Below are positions 61,144 through 64,000 of a stretch of DNA of 64,000 nucleotides, piece after piece. The translations under genes and the position numbers were made by a program. Under the pieces are notes generated by a model. It was not told the origin of the DNA and made no database searches. It was given only the letters and a program-made list of their open reading frames with translations. The stretch is from Lentinula raphanica. Its lineage: Eukaryota; Basidiomycota; Agaricomycetes; Agaricales; Omphalotaceae. The stretch lies in assembly GCA_027919835.1 (NCBI GenBank), contig JANVFP010000010.1, positions 744,001-808,000 on the forward strand, in the 5' to 3' direction. The first letter of the stretch is position 1. Every line of letters begins with the position of its first letter.

Positions 61144-62728
61144 ATGTCCAAATTTTCCGACTATTCTCATCAGAGCTTCCAACCTCATTCCCGAGGCTTT
61201 TCTTCTGGGACGTTATTTGTCGCCCCTTCGCCACCTGGTACTATCAGTGACCATGACGATACGAACCTTCGTACAGCATCCGTCTTTCAAAGCTCGCGGT
61301 TGTTTCTCAAGCCGCAACCACCTGTACAGCCGCGTCAAGAATCAGTCCACTTCAACACACCTGACCCGGATATATCTGAGTTATCCAATCACACAGATAC
61401 AGCTTCTTTGAGTCCCAGTAATAGCCAATCCGACTCAGCCATTGACTTTCAGTCTCCAATCAACCTTCTCAACGTCGGAACACGTTCTACGCGTATATAT
61501 GCTGGCACCCAGAGCGATAAAGCTCGTCGTCTGCTTGCCAGCGAAGCATCGTCTTCTGTTTATCTGATTTCCATGCACGGAGCGATGCATGAACTACTAG
61601 ATATTACTGACCAGTACGTGGTGTTGTCCTTTTTGTTCCTGCCTACTTATTCAAACCCCTACAGGTCGCAGAGTCCCATTCAACGAAGACGCGACGCCGC
61701 TCGGGAAGTCTTGTTAGACGACGCTTGCCTGATCTCATCGGAGGATCAGACATTTGCTGTACTTGGTCATGTCCGGGACTCTCATCAACTCTCGCTGGTA
61801 GATCTCAGTGAAGACAACGTGAGTATTGCCGATGAAAGGTCAACTATCGTAGCTACAATCTGTCTCATAGCCCCATCCGTATGCAATAGATCTCAAACGT
61901 CCATGGAATCAGAGCAAGCGAGGCGGAGTTGGTTCAATATGCGCTATGGAGCACCCTAATTCTTTCGCTACTGGAGGCTATGATCGAGTCGTACATCTTT
62001 GGAGGCTGGATAGCAATCACACGTCTGCTCTTGCCCAACCTCTCGCTATCAATCACACCAATGTGGTCCAGTCGCTGTTACCCATATGCGATACAAGCCA
62101 TAAACTGATATCAGCAGGAGCTGACTGCAAAGTGAACGTATACGATTTATCATCAGAACGAGTTGTGAACTCGTTCAAAACTTCCAACCAGATAAGCAAT
62201 CTGCACCGTACGCATTCACCGATATGTACCTTGTTAGAGGTGAGGAACTTCGTCTTCTGCGGTTTCTTCACTCACCAGTATATTCATCAGGTATTGAACC
62301 TCGATTCACAATTTGAACTACGCGATCACAGAATAGTACCCGAGCGTCCTGTTCTTAGGTTTGGGTATCCTACCAACCAAGCTCGGGGACGTTACATGAA
62401 AGGTACGACACTGTTGCAGATACCGAATCATCTTATGATGAACTCTCACCATGTTGTTCAAGGTGCCTCGTTGCCCTTGAATTCATTGTTCACTTGCGGA
62501 GACAGATATGGAAGGGTTAGATTCTGGGACCTTCGAAAACCAGAGAAGGTTGCTTCAGAAGTAAGACCCGGATGTATCTCTCAGTGACGAAAATGAAGCT
62601 CACTATATTCAAAGATTCTGTGCTTTGCCGAGCCCCAGAAAGTTGTCCAGGTTCTCTTCCATCAATCACGACTTTTGGTTTGTTCGGAAAATGGTGAAAT
62701 TGGCTGTATTGAGTATTCTCTATCATAG
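61144..62728 (+). CDS. WD40-repeat protein
   Basis: Multi-exon gene starting MSKFSDYSHQSFQPHS at 61144. The N-terminal ~110 residues are Ser/Pro/Gln-rich. Propeller blades follow: RSTRIYAGTQSDKAR, SSVYLISMHGAMHELL, ISSEDQTFAVLGHVRDSHQL, VGSICAMEHPNSFATGGYD, RVVHLWRLDSNH, KLISAGADCKVNVYDL, NFVFCGFFTHQYIHQVLNL and SLFTCGDRYGRVRFWDLRKP. An extra exon after gtaaga gives CFAEPQKVVQVLFHQSRL and GEIGCIEYSLS, ending at 62728. I joined EDN to PHPYAIDLKRPWNQ at acceptor 61870 because only that acceptor keeps frame into the second half. The RFWDLRKP motif suits a DCAF-type or scaffold WD40 protein. No specific orthologue is claimed. Confidence 0.8.
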
Positions 62729-62930
62729 TTTCTTCCTTGCTGTAGTTCTATCTTCATTCAAGTGCTCTTGTTCTGTATTAGTGCCATGTAGTACATATGT
62801 AGTTTGTAGAAAACACAAAACTTGACCTTCCTGACTATCAGTATTTCGTTCAAGTCGTTTCCCCGGATTCTGCCGGGCTTAGTTCAAAGATCTTATCTTA
62901 TCTCATTACTTATGTTGCATTTCGACTTCC

Positions 62931-63487
62931 ATGTCGACCAGTTCTGCGACACGACTCCGTCGTGAAGAAGACGTACAAAAAGCTTATGATATCCAAGTAC
63001 AAGCTGGTCTAGAGGTCCGTCTCAAATATACATCCTCAATCTTTCTCCCACCAATCCTCCTTCAGGGAGGTGCAAGATTCACGGCAGTAGGTCTCGGTCT
63101 AACTATCGTTGCACATTATACATGGCCAGCTTTTCGGTGCGAGAATTCCTTCTTCTCAAAAACTTCCATTGGTTCCGAAGTGCTTATAGATCTCTTGTTT
63201 AGACGTCAAGGACGTCCTTTCAAAGCATTTCTCCTATCAATGTGTGCGTTCATTGCGATCTCACCGTATAATCCTCTCCACGCGCTCACTCGGTCCGTTT
63301 GAACATACTTTTAGTCTGCGTAGCTGGGGTAGTGTTTGGAGCCGAGCGTGCACTTATAGCACATGAAGCACAACGAAGATTGGAAGAAAACCACATGCGA
63401 AGACTGGCTCGATTAGATCTCACCAAACAAGGCATTGTACCCACTGAGACTGAGATTGCGAAATGGAGAGAATTCAATGAACGGTAG
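62931..63487 (+). CDS. Small two-helix membrane protein, unknown function
   Basis: Four exons join in phase: MSTSSATRLRREEDVQKAYD with QVQAGLE, then GGARFTAVGLGLTIVAHYTW, PAFRRQGRPFKAFLLSM, then FCVAGVVFGAERALIAHEAQR and a charged helix NHMRRLARLDLTKQGIVPTE, ending KWREFNER at 63487. Two hydrophobic helices are joined by a basic loop (FRRQGRPFK), followed by a helical tail; total about 120 aa. The plan resembles small mitochondrial inner-membrane proteins of the HIG1/Rcf type, but I cannot confirm the family. It is tandem with the WD40 gene (202 bp gap). Confidence 0.72.
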
Positions 63488-63698
63488 TTCTCATCATCAT
63501 CAGCCTTCATTAATATCCTGGCTAAGGGGATGTCACGTATGTGTTTAATAACCATTGTATTATAATCGTAAGTAGATCACATTTTATGCAAGCTATGTTT
63601 CAAAATGGCGTTTTGCGTATCATCATGAACAGAAATATTGAAGTGAATGAGGTCCAATGGATGTGACTGTGGTAAGAGATGCTATGAGTGTGGCTCTT

Positions 63699-64000
63699 TC
63701 AACCCTGATAGTGATTGTAAACATTTGGATGCTGTGACGCGGGATCATGATAGTATACCGATTGTACAGGAGGTCGGGGTGGCGGTCCCGGATGGAAAGA
63801 CTGAGGTTGAGAAGTTGGTGGAGGCGGCGGAGGTATGTTACGGAAATCAGAGACAGATGGAGGTTGTGGCAACGGTGGATATGAGGCAGCCTGTATAGGA
63901 GGTTGAGGAAGACTAGCACGTCGAATAGGAGTTTGAGGAGGTGGAGGGACAGGGAGATTTTTAGATGGTAATGAGGGCATACGTCCATCGGTAGAGAAAT
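63699..64000 (-). CDS. Pro-rich protein, 3' end only
   Basis: The frame is open to the window edge on the minus strand and ends YHDPASQHPNVYNHYQG at 63699. Visible residues are a proline-rich region (KNLPVPPPPQTPIRRASLPQ, NIPPPPPPTSQPQS, GPPPRPPVQS). Poly-Pro tracts of this type bind SH3, WW or EVH1 domains or profilin, as in verprolin- and formin-related actin regulators. The upstream part needed to identify the gene is missing. The start may be far outside the window; an internal Met (63980) is not taken as the start. Confidence 0.55.
   Translation of the reverse strand, partial: FSTDGRMPSLPSKNLPVPPPPQTPIRRASLPQPPIQAASYPPLPQPPSVSDFRNIPPPPPPTSQPQSFHPGPPPRPPVQSVYYHDPASQHPNVYNHYQG

Overview
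The window looks like nuclear DNA of a mushroom-forming basidiomycete (Agaricomycetes). Almost every gene is cut by 50-66 nt GT-AG introns, genes lie on both strands with short spacers, and two genes carry the DUF6593 domain that is expanded in this group. The protein set (ISU1, TAF9, SEC12, PEX11, TVP38, NIPA transporter, nrc-2/Fpk1 kinase, GH128) is typical of a filamentous fungus. I see no prokaryotic features, CRISPR array, tRNA, rRNA or intact transposon. Exon joins were worked out by hand from splice sites and reading-phase agreement.

Layout. 1-5131: a large hydrolase-fold protein (YML020W-like), 5' truncated. 5377-8191: an aldo/keto reductase and an unknown gene, divergent. 8806-14912: NIPA-like Mg transporter, SEC12, TAF9 and ISU1. 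15138-19229: an F-box protein convergent with a Srk1/Rck2-type CaMK kinase. 20191-24483: an unknown gene, a Tctex-type dynein light chain, PEX11 and a small mitochondrial-looking protein. 24991-26347: TVP38/DedA-type membrane protein. 26348-29916: a 3.6 kb convergent spacer with no convincing gene. 29917-37025: an HSF-type transcription factor behind an nrc-2/Fpk1 AGC kinase whose last three introns are 475, 639 and 948 nt. 37026-39430: a 2.4 kb divergent spacer. 39431-42157: VBA/Fnx1-like MFS transporter. 42446-45207: a small unknown ORF, mitochondrial uS14 and a Yap-like bZIP factor with a DUF3425 tail. 45655-48065: DUF6593 gene 1, an unknown antisense-overlapping gene and a Ser-rich protein. 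48503-51319: GPATCH11-like and two-RRM proteins. 51853-56117: secreted GH128 glucanase, an AhpD-like helical protein and DUF6593 gene 2. 56504-59878: a doubtful small gene, mitochondrial uL11 and a secreted M28 leucine aminopeptidase. 61144-64000: WD40 protein, a small two-helix membrane protein and a Pro-rich 3' fragment.

There is no metabolic cluster. The genes are mostly housekeeping (Fe-S assembly, mitochondrial translation, secretory pathway, peroxisome), with signalling and regulatory genes (two kinases, HSF, bZIP) and two secreted enzymes. The most unusual signals are the long introns in the AGC kinase, repeated aromatic SWFNP-type motifs in the disordered region of the first protein, a 107 bp bidirectional promoter with CACGTG and ACGCGT, an apparent GC-AG intron in the aminopeptidase gene, and several hand-reconstructed genes that match no family I know.
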